NCBI GenBank assembly: GCA_964437515.1
Contig: CAYTHB010000010.1
Location: forward strand, 1-60,079
Reading direction: 5' to 3'
Length of the DNA stretch: 60,079 nt
Source of the DNA: Sterolibacterium sp964437515
GTDB lineage: Bacteria > Pseudomonadota > Gammaproteobacteria > Burkholderiales > Rhodocyclaceae
In this document: positions 17,153-24,658 of the stretch, in pieces
Layout of the letters: every line of letters starts with the position of its first letter
How positions within the stretch are numbered: the stretch's first letter is position 1
Program-made: the position numbers and the translations under genes
Notes under the pieces: generated by a model
Database searches by the model: none
What the model was told of the DNA's origin: nothing
The model's input: only the letters and a program-made list of their open reading frames with translations

Positions 17153-17503
17153 ATGAGTGTTCAGCTCAAGCGTGTGTATGAAGCTCCTGCTCCAACGGAT
17201 GGTAAACGCATACTGGTTGATCGACTCTGGCCACGGGGGATGACCAAGGAAAAGGCGCACATCGATTTATGGCTCAAAGACATTGCACCGAGTACAGCGT
17301 TACGCCAGTGGTTTGGTCATGAACCTGAGAAGTGGCCAGAGTTCAAAAAGCGTTATACCACCGAACTCAAAAGCAACCCCGCATTGGATGAATTAAAAAG
17401 ACAGATTCGTGAAGCCGAAGGAAATGTCACGATTCTTTATGCAGCCCGCGACGAACTGCATAACGAGGCGGTTGTCATCCAACAGATACTGTCACACAAA
17501 TAA
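17153..17503 (+). CDS. DUF488 family protein
   Basis: A 116-residue protein with the DUF488 (YeaO-type) pattern: ILVDRLWPRGMTKEKAHIDLWLKDIAPSTALRQWF, then FKKRYTTEL and VTILYAARDELHNEA. The family is common and its biochemical role is not established. It starts 12 bp after the PilZ gene, so the pair is probably co-transcribed. Confidence 0.85.
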   Translation: MSVQLKRVYEAPAPTDGKRILVDRLWPRGMTKEKAHIDLWLKDIAPSTALRQWFGHEPEKWPEFKKRYTTELKSNPALDELKRQIREAEGNVTILYAARDELHNEAVVIQQILSHK

Positions 17504-17525
17504 CAGCTTGCTATAACAGCGCGTC

Positions 17526-17792
17526 TCACTCGCCTGTTTCGCGCCCCAACACTTCACGCGCCTGATTCTGGAATGCGATGTAGGATCGTTCCCATTCTCC
17601 GTTGCGCGGAGTCGTCAAGGCGACCCGTTTGAGTACGGACTCCAATTGCTGTATGCGTTCAAGTGACGCCTCATAAGTTGCTGCATCGACCAATTCCACC
17701 GGACGATCCTGACAAACACCGATGCAGGGACGAGGTGCTTCGACCTTGCCACACCCGATACATTGCCAGGCCTTGATGTAAGGAGCTGTCAT
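17526..17792 (-). CDS. small CxxC protein of unknown function
   Basis: 88 residues, family not recognised. The N-terminal region CIGCGKVEAPRPCIGVC has four cysteines that could bind zinc or an iron-sulfur cluster; the rest is a predicted helix with a coiled-coil-like pattern (LERIQQLESVLKRV). Its start overlaps the stop of the cysteine-rich gene at 17789-18043 by 4 nt (ATGA), so translation is coupled. Both follow the MarR gene on the same strand. Confidence 0.65.
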   Translation of the reverse strand: MTAPYIKAWQCIGCGKVEAPRPCIGVCQDRPVELVDAATYEASLERIQQLESVLKRVALTTPRNGEWERSYIAFQNQAREVLGRETGE

Positions 17793-18043
17793 TTTTGTTC
17801 ATCCTGGCTGACATCAACTGGCTCAGTTTTTTTTGTGTCATCACCTTCAGCAAGGCTGCCTGCCTGCGCGGCTTCACGTGCACGCTTGATACGCAAGCGC
17901 TCATTTTTCGCATCATCACCTTCACTGAAGAACATGTATCGCCCTGCCAAAATACAGCCCTTCATGCCCGGGTCACAGGGTAAATTATTGACCTTGGTGC
18001 ATACATCGTTCTGCTCATGAGGACAGCCCCACGCCCCAGCCAT
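17789..18043 (-). CDS. small cysteine-rich protein of unknown function
   Basis: 84 residues, family not recognised. The first 35 residues contain four cysteines (WGCPHEQNDVC, LPCDPGMKGC), a possible metal or cluster site; the remainder is charged, with no membrane segment. A strong ribosome site (AAGGAAGGTG) supports the ATG at 18041-18043. It lies 61 bp downstream of the MarR regulator and is coupled to the next small gene. Confidence 0.65.
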   Translation of the reverse strand: MAGAWGCPHEQNDVCTKVNNLPCDPGMKGCILAGRYMFFSEGDDAKNERLRIKRAREAAQAGSLAEGDDTKKTEPVDVSQDEQK

Positions 18044-18104
18044 GATTCACCTTCCTTTCTGTTCTTTCCGCTCTTTCCGTTCTTTTTTCACTGAAAAATA
18101 CAGT

Positions 18105-18539
18105 TTATGGCCATATGGAAGTACTGAATTCATCACGCAGCAGTTTCAATTCATCCTGATGCAGCAAGGCGATTCGTAACAAAAGTGCCTCGCCTTCTGG
18201 CATCAAATGGACTTCAACCTGTCGCCGGTCTTCACGACTGGGACGACGTTCAACGAGCCCCAGTTTGACGCAACGATTCACCAATGCAACGACACCGTGA
18301 TGTTTGGCTTGTAATTGTTCTGCCAGTTCCCCGATCGTGGCCCATTCCCGCGTTGTCCCACCCTTCAATTGCAGCAACAACTGGTATTGCAAAGGCGTCG
18401 TTCCATTTTCCTGACAGGCCGATTCGCTTTGGCGCAAGAAGCAGCGCAAGCGATATCGAAAATGTGCCAAACGCTGAAAATCAAGTGTGGAAGCCAACAT
18501 GTCTTCAGTAACATCTCGAAGTGATTTCTTGGTTGACAA
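18105..18539 (-). CDS. MarR family transcriptional regulator
   Basis: A 144-residue winged-helix repressor. It shows TIGELAEQLQAKHHGVVALVNRCVKLGLVERRPSREDRRQVEVHLMPEGEALL, the usual recognition helix and wing of MarR proteins. The start is probably TTG at 18537-18539, which has AAGGAG at ideal spacing. The in-frame GTG at 18569 lies inside a palindrome that looks like the operator. It is divergent from the Yip1-like membrane gene, and two small cysteine-rich genes follow it. The ligand is unknown. Confidence 0.87.
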   Translation of the reverse strand: MSTKKSLRDVTEDMLASTLDFQRLAHFRYRLRCFLRQSESACQENGTTPLQYQLLLQLKGGTTREWATIGELAEQLQAKHHGVVALVNRCVKLGLVERRPSREDRRQVEVHLMPEGEALLLRIALLHQDELKLLRDEFSTSIWP

Positions 18540-18563
18540 AATGCTCTCCTTACCCTTAAATTG

Positions 18564-18578
18564 TATCACGTCGTGATA
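18564..18578. promoter_or_regulatory. palindromic operator upstream of the MarR gene
   Basis: TATCACGTCGTGATA is a perfect 7-1-7 dyad between the divergent MarR and Yip1-like genes, 25 bp upstream of the likely MarR start. Size and position suit a MarR dimer site. Confidence 0.65.
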
Positions 18579-18681
18579 TTTGTTGTCCGTGTCTTGTTCG
18601 TGCTATGGTCACAATGTCGATGTAATGATGTCATCTACAGAAACAAGACCCGATATCGAGGTCATAAAAAGGGGAACGATC

Positions 18682-19263
18682 ATGAAAATCAGCACACTGA
18701 CCAAAATGCCGTTTTCGGCTGAAGCCGCCTGGCCCGAAGTGGCTAAATTCGATGCACATATTTTTCGGCTTTTCCTGTCCGTTGTTGTCCCGTTATCCCT
18801 ACTACCCCCGGTCATGATTTATCTGGCTGGACACCATTACGGCGATATCTTTCTTCAAGGGTTTGGCAGCATTCAGTCTGTGGGAAACAAGGCTTGGGGT
18901 CAGATCGCTGTGACATTTTTTTTAGGGGAAATTCTTTCTGTTGGCCTGATGGGATGGCTGATACGACAAGTGGCATCCAACTGGAATGGTAGCATCAACT
19001 ATCGGAGCTCTTATCTGCTGGCAGCCATCGCCCCCATCCCTCTCTGGATCTCCTCTCTGGGGCTGTTGGTACCCAGTATCGCTTTGAATGTTGTGCTCTC
19101 CTTCATTGCATTGGGATTGGCCTGCGCCTTGATTTATCGGGGCGTGCAGGCATTGTGCAAAATCAAGGAAGACATCGAAGCCGCAGCGGTAACTCAGGTT
19201 GTCTTTGGCGCAGGAATGATCGTTTGGGGATTGCTGCTATCTCTGGTGATGCTGCCCCTTTGA
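18682..19263 (+). CDS. Yip1-like membrane protein
   Basis: A 193-residue protein with five predicted membrane helices and a short cytoplasmic N-terminus (MKISTLTKMPFSAEAAWPEV). The layout and the ending (VVFGAGMIVWGLLLSLVMLPL) resemble the Yip1 membrane domain family. The ATG at 18682 has AGGGGAAC upstream and is chosen over the open frame from 18580, which crosses the MarR operator. It is divergent from the MarR gene and may be its regulatory target. The function is unknown. Confidence 0.7.
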   Translation: MKISTLTKMPFSAEAAWPEVAKFDAHIFRLFLSVVVPLSLLPPVMIYLAGHHYGDIFLQGFGSIQSVGNKAWGQIAVTFFLGEILSVGLMGWLIRQVASNWNGSINYRSSYLLAAIAPIPLWISSLGLLVPSIALNVVLSFIALGLACALIYRGVQALCKIKEDIEAAAVTQVVFGAGMIVWGLLLSLVMLPL

Positions 19264-19319
19264 GCATGATGCATCGCATTGACAACATGCACAGCACATT
19301 CAATCTCTTTTATTGATCG

Positions 19320-20510
19320 ATGCTGAAAGACCAGGAATTACAGTCGCTCGCTTTTGCGACGCGTGCTGTGCATGCAGGGGAAGTTCATGATGCCTTTGGC
19401 TCTCCGCGAACGCCTCTTTATTCAACGACCACTTTTCGTTTCGATACCACGGCAGACCTTCTGGATGTCGTAGAAGGTCGCAAACCGGGCTGTCTGTACA
19501 CACGATACGGTACCAACCCGACGATCAATACCCTAGAAACCAAACTAGCCGCGCTTGATGGTGCAGAGTCGGCATTGGCTTTTGGTGCAGGGATGGCTGC
19601 CATTTCCGCGTTGTTTCTGGCGCATGGTCAGCGTGGTGTTCTCAGCATTGGCGATGTTTATGGAGGAACATGGCAATTACTCAGTGAGCAGCTTCCTCAA
19701 CTGGGTATACGAACCCAAAGTCTGCTCGCTAGCGAAGTGGATCGATTGCCTGAGTTGCTCGGAAAAGAAGTTGGACTGCTCTACTTTGAATCTCCCGGGA
19801 ATCCAACACTGGAAATCCTTGATATTCCCAAGCTCGTTGCGATGGCTCGAACGCATGGGGTACTCACAGCGATAGATAATACATTTGCCTCTTCCGTTAA
19901 TCAGCAGCCGCTTGCATTGGGTGTTGATCTGGTGGTTCAAAGTGCCACCAAATATTTGGGGGGGCATAGCGATATCACGGCAGGAGTCATCAGTGGCCGT
20001 CGCGAATTAATGGCACCCATTGCCGCGTGGCGCAAAAATCTGGGGCAAATCATCAGCCCGGAAACAGCGCATTTATTGGCTCGCAGCTTGGGAACACTGG
20101 AAGTTCGGGTTCGGCAGCAAAATGAAAATGCCGTCATCGTGGCACGGGCATTAGAGCATCACCCGCGTATCCGTCGCGTACTTTACCCCGGTCTTACCTC
20201 ATTTCCGGGGTACGAACTGGCTCGAAAACAAATGCAAGGCTTTGGTGGGATGATGACGATTGAAGTCAATGGTAGCGGTGAAGATGCCGCCCATGTGGTC
20301 GATCATCTACGTATCATCAGCCTGGCGCCGAGTCTGGGAGGGATAGAAAGTCTGGCAACTCAGCCCAGTACGACCTCTCACCGGGACTTCACACCTCAAG
20401 AGCGTTTGCGACGTGGCATCAGTGATTCCATGATCCGGATCTCAATTGGTCTGGAATCACCGGAAGACTTGATTAGCGATCTAAGACAGGCGTTGGACAG
20501 TCTGCCCTGA
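19320..20510 (+). CDS. Cys/Met metabolism PLP-dependent enzyme (cystathionine synthase/lyase family)
   Basis: A 396-residue fold-type I enzyme of the trans-sulfuration family. Visible motifs are TRAVHAGE, YTRYGTNPT (cofactor-phosphate tyrosine from the neighbouring subunit), the AFGAGMAAISA turn, DNTFASSVNQQP, and VQSATKYLGGHSD, whose lysine carries PLP. The last 130 residues include SLGGIESLATQPS and the substrate-carboxylate arginine region. The sequence alone does not separate cystathionine gamma-synthase, cystathionine lyase and methionine gamma-lyase. The gene stands alone, convergent with the cupin gene. Confidence 0.9.
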   Translation: MLKDQELQSLAFATRAVHAGEVHDAFGSPRTPLYSTTTFRFDTTADLLDVVEGRKPGCLYTRYGTNPTINTLETKLAALDGAESALAFGAGMAAISALFLAHGQRGVLSIGDVYGGTWQLLSEQLPQLGIRTQSLLASEVDRLPELLGKEVGLLYFESPGNPTLEILDIPKLVAMARTHGVLTAIDNTFASSVNQQPLALGVDLVVQSATKYLGGHSDITAGVISGRRELMAPIAAWRKNLGQIISPETAHLLARSLGTLEVRVRQQNENAVIVARALEHHPRIRRVLYPGLTSFPGYELARKQMQGFGGMMTIEVNGSGEDAAHVVDHLRIISLAPSLGGIESLATQPSTTSHRDFTPQERLRRGISDSMIRISIGLESPEDLISDLRQALDSLP

Positions 20511-20559
20511 TAGAGCAGCCTCCTCCATCAAGTTGGTGCCATCAACCATCAGGAGGAAA

Positions 20560-20892
20560 TTAAACGCGATGCAGCAATACCGTAATCAATAATGATGCGT
20601 TTTCCAGTGCTCTGACCGCATGGGGTTCGGCATCTGCCAGATAAACCATATCACCCGAACGCATCTGTTGCGTGTGACCATGAGCATCCAGTTCGATCAC
20701 CCCCTCAAGGCACTGTATCGTAATGGCACCCGAAGCCTTGTGTTCTGGCGTACCTTTCCCTGCTGGGAGCACCAAACGAAAAACTTCAAGATGTTTGGCA
20801 CGCACCAGCGTAACGGAAGCCTTATCGCGTAATTCGTTGCCGAGCGGACGAACATCGAACAGCTCACCGGATGATGCATGAGGGATTGCCAT
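20560..20892 (-). CDS. cupin domain protein
   Basis: A 110-residue single cupin. The first motif is PAGKGTPEHKASGAITIQCLEGVIEL and the second VYLADAEPHAVRALENASLLITVLL. It is last in the leftward set DUF2249, ferredoxin-NADP reductase, hemerythrin and cupin, divergent from an NsrR-like gene. Small cupins of this kind occur with nitric-oxide defence genes, but the activity is unknown. Confidence 0.85.
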   Translation of the reverse strand: MAIPHASSGELFDVRPLGNELRDKASVTLVRAKHLEVFRLVLPAGKGTPEHKASGAITIQCLEGVIELDAHGHTQQMRSGDMVYLADAEPHAVRALENASLLITVLLHRV

Positions 20893-20922
20893 ATGAATGC
20901 CTTGATGGAAAATGGTTAAAAA

Positions 20923-21417
20923 TCAAACAGACTGGTTTCGTGCATCAAGCTGCCGACTAGCTGCCTCAATTTTGCTCAGGATGTGAGGCGAAAACACACT
21001 TTCAATAAAATCGAACAATTCTCGCTCTTCAAACCGAACATGAGTCGCCAGTAATTCTCCCCACGGACTCAAGCAGGAAAAATCCTGATGGGCGATACGT
21101 TGCGTCATCTGGCGCAGCGCATCATGTTCATCTCGTGTGCGCTGTGCTAATTGCTGTGCTTTTTGTACGATTTCTTGAGCATGGGTGCTAGAAGAAAGTG
21201 CCTCCAGCTCATTTAACAAATACGTTTCTTCAAGACAAAAATGAGGCTCCAGTTCGTTTGAAAAACGGCTCTTTAGGGTGCGCATGAAATTGGCTGTTTC
21301 CGACGATACACCCTGCTCCTGTTCTGATTGCATCCCCAAGCGTTGAGCCTGTTTTGCCAGCACCAATGCCGTATGATGCTCACGCGAAAGCTGTATCAAT
21401 GCGGGGTCACGCTTCAT
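20923..21417 (-). CDS. hemerythrin-like domain protein
   Basis: A 164-residue four-helix protein. The histidine and acid pattern of hemerythrin HHE proteins is present: REHHTALVLAKQA, HFCLEETYLL, RDEHDALRQM and HVRFEERELFDFIE. A di-iron centre in this fold can sense or bind oxygen or nitric oxide, or help repair iron centres. It resembles the hemerythrin proteins that are under NsrR control elsewhere. It lies 33 bp after the reductase gene. Confidence 0.88.
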   Translation of the reverse strand: MKRDPALIQLSREHHTALVLAKQAQRLGMQSEQEQGVSSETANFMRTLKSRFSNELEPHFCLEETYLLNELEALSSSTHAQEIVQKAQQLAQRTRDEHDALRQMTQRIAHQDFSCLSPWGELLATHVRFEERELFDFIESVFSPHILSKIEAASRQLDARNQSV

Positions 21418-21450
21418 AAATGATTCCTTGTGTATCCTGAACTGAAATTT

Positions 21451-22281
21451 TTACCAGTAATTTTCAAAAGCCATCTGCCCCGGTATTCCCCGTCGCCCGA
21501 CCTGAAACCCTCGTTGTTTCAACACTTCCCGCACATCTAGTGCCATCTGCGGATTACCGCAAACCATTAGTCGTGAATGTTCCGTGTTAAGCGGCAAATC
21601 CAGCTTTTTCTCCAGTGTCCCTTCCGTAATCAAGCGGGTGATTCGGGTTGAAAGTGTTTCGGGAAGCGATTCACGCGTCACAACAGGAATGTAATGCAGA
21701 CGCGCCTTTCCGTCACACAAAAGCGGATGTTGCGGAATTTCGGCGATCTGCTTGCGATAAGCCAGTTCATTGGCCTCTCGCACGCTATGAACAAGGATGA
21801 TGTTCTCGTATTCGTTCCATACCAAGGGATCATGCAATATCGACAAGAAAGGTGCCAATCCTGTTCCGCTGGACAACAACCAGAGATCACGACCACCGAC
21901 AAAACGGTCGGTGGTCAAAAATCCATAACTGACTTTTTCAACCAGAAGCGTATCACCCGGCGCGAACCGGGCAAGCCGGGAAGTAAATGCCCCATCAGGA
22001 ACCACGATGGAAAAAAACTCGAGATGATCCTCATAATTTGCTGAGGCCATGGAATAAGCACGCCAGACGATTTCGCCGGTTTCAGAAATGATCACACCCA
22101 AACGGGCAAATTGACCGGGAACAAAACGGAACGATGCAGAACGCGTGGTTGTGAACGAAAACAGTTTGTCTGTCCATGTATGAACTGACAAGAGAGTTTC
22201 TGTCGTCCATTTTTCTTGAGGTGCTGCCACGTTCATTTGTTTTTCTACGACAGGGGGCGATAAATCAAGAGACATATCCAT
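21451..22281 (-). CDS. fpr: ferredoxin-NADP reductase family protein
   Basis: A 276-residue FAD/NAD(P)H reductase. FVPGQFARLG and RAYSMAS bind FAD; LLSSGTGLAPFLSIL and VCGNPQMALDVRE bind the nicotinamide nucleotide; the protein ends GRRGIPGQMAFENYW, where terminal aromatic residues stack on the flavin in bacterial Fpr enzymes. It starts 11 bp after the DUF2249 gene. It probably supplies electrons to the co-encoded proteins or to ferredoxin. The start may be at 22281 or two codons later. The first 20 residues are extra relative to Fpr. Confidence 0.87.
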   Translation of the reverse strand: MDMSLDLSPPVVEKQMNVAAPQEKWTTETLLSVHTWTDKLFSFTTTRSASFRFVPGQFARLGVIISETGEIVWRAYSMASANYEDHLEFFSIVVPDGAFTSRLARFAPGDTLLVEKVSYGFLTTDRFVGGRDLWLLSSGTGLAPFLSILHDPLVWNEYENIILVHSVREANELAYRKQIAEIPQHPLLCDGKARLHYIPVVTRESLPETLSTRITRLITEGTLEKKLDLPLNTEHSRLMVCGNPQMALDVREVLKQRGFQVGRRGIPGQMAFENYW

Positions 22282-22292
22282 CTACCTTCTCC

Positions 22293-22577
22293 TCAGTGCA
22301 AGCCTTGCTCAGATTGGCTGAACGATGGCCGTTTGCAAATCCTGATGCGCCAATAGTCGGGACCTTGCTCAAGATAATCCCAAGTGAATCCCAATGGTGC
22401 CTCTGCCAGTAGCAAATAAAAAAGAGGGGTTGAATGATGCGAATGCATCAAGAACAAAATGTCGCCTGCATTCATGAGATCAAAATGTTCAAAAACCCGA
22501 GGCCTGCGTTCATCAGCTGCCATCTGACGCAAGTCCATCGTCGTTACCTGTGCTACCTGCTGTTGTCCTGATTCCAT
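22293..22577 (-). CDS. DUF2249 domain protein (paralogue)
   Basis: A 94-residue protein with the DUF2249 pattern: TTMDLRQMAADERRPRVFEHFDLMNAGDILFLMHSHHSTPLFYLLL and TWDYLEQGPDYWRIRI. The ATG at 22575-22577 has GGGAG at good spacing; a longer frame to 22652 is rejected because it runs into the operator region. It heads the leftward nitrosative-stress operon. The paralogue at 10008-10286 lacks the HSHH stretch, which here might bind a metal. Confidence 0.85.
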   Translation of the reverse strand: MESGQQQVAQVTTMDLRQMAADERRPRVFEHFDLMNAGDILFLMHSHHSTPLFYLLLAEAPLGFTWDYLEQGPDYWRIRICKRPSFSQSEQGLH

Positions 22578-22607
22578 GAGAAAATCTCCCGTAATCGAAT
22601 ATATAAG

Positions 22608-22622
22608 GTATATTGGATATAC
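22608..22622. promoter_or_regulatory. short dyad in the DUF2249-nsrR intergenic region
   Basis: GTATAT, TGG, ATATAC forms a perfect 6-3-6 palindrome, 31 bp upstream of the DUF2249 start. It could be a second regulator site; nothing more can be said. Confidence 0.4.
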
Positions 22623-22651
22623 GGTTTCATCATAGCAATTCGACGCGTTCA

Positions 22652-22674
22652 AATCAACATATTTTATACATCTT
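22652..22674. promoter_or_regulatory. candidate NsrR-type binding site
   Basis: On the minus strand it begins AAGATGTAT, nine bases of the NsrR half-site. It matches the site at 10710-10732 at 18 of 23 positions. It lies 15 bp ahead of the nsrR-like start and 75 bp ahead of the DUF2249 start, suited to control both directions. Confidence 0.55.
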
Positions 22675-22688
22675 TACGGCGGCGCATC

Positions 22689-23153
22689 ATGAGACTCACT
22701 ACTTTTTCGGACTATACCCTTCGGGTATTAATGTATCTTGCTCTGGATACAGAACGACTCGCCACAATCGCCGAAATCGCTGATGCTTATCATATTTCTG
22801 CTAATCACTTGATGAAGGTGGTTCACCAACTCTCACGTAGTGGAGTGATTGAGTCCACGCGCGGTAAAGGGGGCGGCATTCGTTTGGCCAAGCCAGCAGA
22901 AGACATCCGCCTAGGTGACATCATTAGAGCCAGCGAAGGCAGTGGCCCCATTGTGGAATGCATGTCAGCTGCTGAAAACAATTGCTGTATCGCCCCTGCC
23001 TGTCAGCTCAACAGCATCCTTGAGCGTGCTTTTGAAGCACTCTACGCTACTCTGGATGAATATACCTTGGCTGATTTGATGAACAAGCAGGGCGCCATGA
23101 GCAAATTGTTGAAACGTACAGCCAGTTGTGCATCACTCAATCAGCCCAATTAG
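22689..23153 (+). CDS. nsrR: Rrf2 family regulator, NsrR-like nitric-oxide sensor
   Basis: A 154-residue Rrf2 protein. The N-terminus MRLTTFSDYTLRVLMYLAL and the helix-turn-helix TIAEIADAYHISANHLMKVVHQLSRSGVIES, followed by the wing RGKGGGIRLAKP, are close to NsrR. Cysteines in ECMSAAENNCCIAPACQL give the three ligands of the nitric-oxide-sensitive iron-sulfur cluster. It is divergent from the DUF2249-fpr-hemerythrin-cupin operon and likely represses it and itself until nitric oxide destroys the cluster. Iron-sulfur Rrf2 relatives (IscR) differ in cysteine spacing. Confidence 0.87.
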   Translation: MRLTTFSDYTLRVLMYLALDTERLATIAEIADAYHISANHLMKVVHQLSRSGVIESTRGKGGGIRLAKPAEDIRLGDIIRASEGSGPIVECMSAAENNCCIAPACQLNSILERAFEALYATLDEYTLADLMNKQGAMSKLLKRTASCASLNQPN

Positions 23154-23207
23154 GTCTTGATAAAAGCGCTGGAAGCGTTGCGGTAACGGATTACGGATTA
23201 CGGGGCT

Positions 23208-24647
23208 TCATTGTGTATTTTGAATCACTTTATCCGGATTCATCAGGCCTTGTGGGTCGAGTGCGCGCTTAAGAGACTGCATCAGCTGGATTTCCAGCGC
23301 ATCCTTGTAACGTGTGATTTCCTCGCGTTTGAGCTGCCCCAAACCATGCTCGGCTGAAATACTGCCGCCACAGGCGTGGACGAGATCATGCACACAGCGA
23401 TTCACAGCAGGGGTCGCTGCCATAAAGCGGGCGTTATCCTCTGACCCAGGCTGTGAGGGGTTGTAATGCAGATTTCCGTCTCCGATATGGCCGAAGCAAA
23501 CAATACGTAAGCTGGGATAAGTATTTTTCAGCTTCTGCCCGGCTTGTTCAATGAAGGATGCAATCTTTGAAATAGGTAGAGACACATCATGTTTGATGCT
23601 GAGTCCCTCTATTTTCTGCGCTTCTGAAATGCTCTCGCGTAATTTCCAGAGTGAGCTTGCCTCAGATACGTTACGCGCCAGGATGACCTCTTGCACACGC
23701 TGGCTTTCAATTTCTGCGGCGAGTATTTCTGACAAGGCATCCGCTATCTGCCCCGACACACTCACATCCGTGAGTTCCAACAAAACCTGCCATTCATCTA
23801 CGCGCTGAAACGGTGCGCGTGTATCGGGAATATGGCGCAACACCAACTCTAAGGCAGCACGATTGATGATTTCAAAAGCTGTGACTCGCTCGCCACAGGT
23901 TTGGCGCAAACACCCTAGTAAATCCACCGCTGCTTGCGGGCTGGCAACGGCAATCCAAGCTGTCACACGGTCCAAGGGCTGTGGGTAAAGTTTGAGTACA
24001 GCCCCCGTGATGATGCCCAGCGTGCCTTCAGCACCGATGAACAAATGCTTGAGATCGTACCCTGTATTGTCCTTGCGTAAGCCGCGCAGACCATTCCAGA
24101 TTTGCCCATCCGCAAGCACCACTTCCAGCCCCAGGGTCAGGTCACGCATCGTGCCGTATCGGAGCACCTGCACCCCGCCAGCATTGGTCGACAGATTGCC
24201 GCCGATGGTAGCACTTCCCTCGGATGCTAGAGACAAAGGAAACAGACGTCCTTCTCGTGCAGCGGCTTCCTGAACCTGCTGCAACACACAACCAGCGTCG
24301 ACCGTAATCGTGTCATTTTCAAGATCGATGGCGCGTATGTGGCTCATTCGCGTCAAGCTGATGAGGACTTGTTGTTTTGAAATCTGTGTATCCGGTAGCG
24401 GAATCCCCCCGCCTACCAGCCCGGTATTGCCCCCTTGTGGAACGAGAGCCACACCCGCCGCAGCGCAATGTTTCACAACACTGGCAAGCTCATCGGTCGT
24501 CGCTGGGCGGATGACACAAAGTGCTTCTCCTTTGTAACGCCCCCGCCAGTCTGTCAGATAGGGCGACATCTGCGCTGCGTCCGTCAACACATGAGCATGG
24601 CCTACCGTACTGCGCAATGCTTCAAGCAGGGCGGTATTTTCAGACAC
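23208..24647 (-). CDS. FAD-binding 2-hydroxyacid dehydrogenase (GlcD/D2HGDH family)
   Basis: A 479-residue flavoprotein with the FAD-binding PCMH domain (VPQGGNTGLVGG; EGSATIGGNLSTNAGG) and the FAD-oxidase C domain (CFGHIGDGNLHYN; ISAEHGLGQLKR). The family includes glycolate oxidase GlcD, D-lactate dehydrogenase and D-2-hydroxyglutarate dehydrogenase. The absence of glcE and glcF neighbours and the single-chain length favour a D-2-hydroxyglutarate or D-lactate dehydrogenase; the substrate remains open. It begins 11 bp after rimO, so the two may share a transcript. Confidence 0.88.
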   Translation of the reverse strand: MSENTALLEALRSTVGHAHVLTDAAQMSPYLTDWRGRYKGEALCVIRPATTDELASVVKHCAAAGVALVPQGGNTGLVGGGIPLPDTQISKQQVLISLTRMSHIRAIDLENDTITVDAGCVLQQVQEAAAREGRLFPLSLASEGSATIGGNLSTNAGGVQVLRYGTMRDLTLGLEVVLADGQIWNGLRGLRKDNTGYDLKHLFIGAEGTLGIITGAVLKLYPQPLDRVTAWIAVASPQAAVDLLGCLRQTCGERVTAFEIINRAALELVLRHIPDTRAPFQRVDEWQVLLELTDVSVSGQIADALSEILAAEIESQRVQEVILARNVSEASSLWKLRESISEAQKIEGLSIKHDVSLPISKIASFIEQAGQKLKNTYPSLRIVCFGHIGDGNLHYNPSQPGSEDNARFMAATPAVNRCVHDLVHACGGSISAEHGLGQLKREEITRYKDALEIQLMQSLKRALDPQGLMNPDKVIQNTQ

Positions 24648-24658
24648 GGCAAACCTTT

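Noticed and set aside
20511..20559. Possible bidirectional terminator between the convergent PLP-enzyme and cupin genes
   Set aside because: CCTCC and GGAGG arms exist but the stem is short with a long loop and there is no U-run in either direction.
22651..22674. FNR box in the nsrR intergenic region
   Set aside because: Only an ATCAA half-site is present; the second TTGAT half is missing at the needed spacing, and the NsrR pattern explains the bases better.
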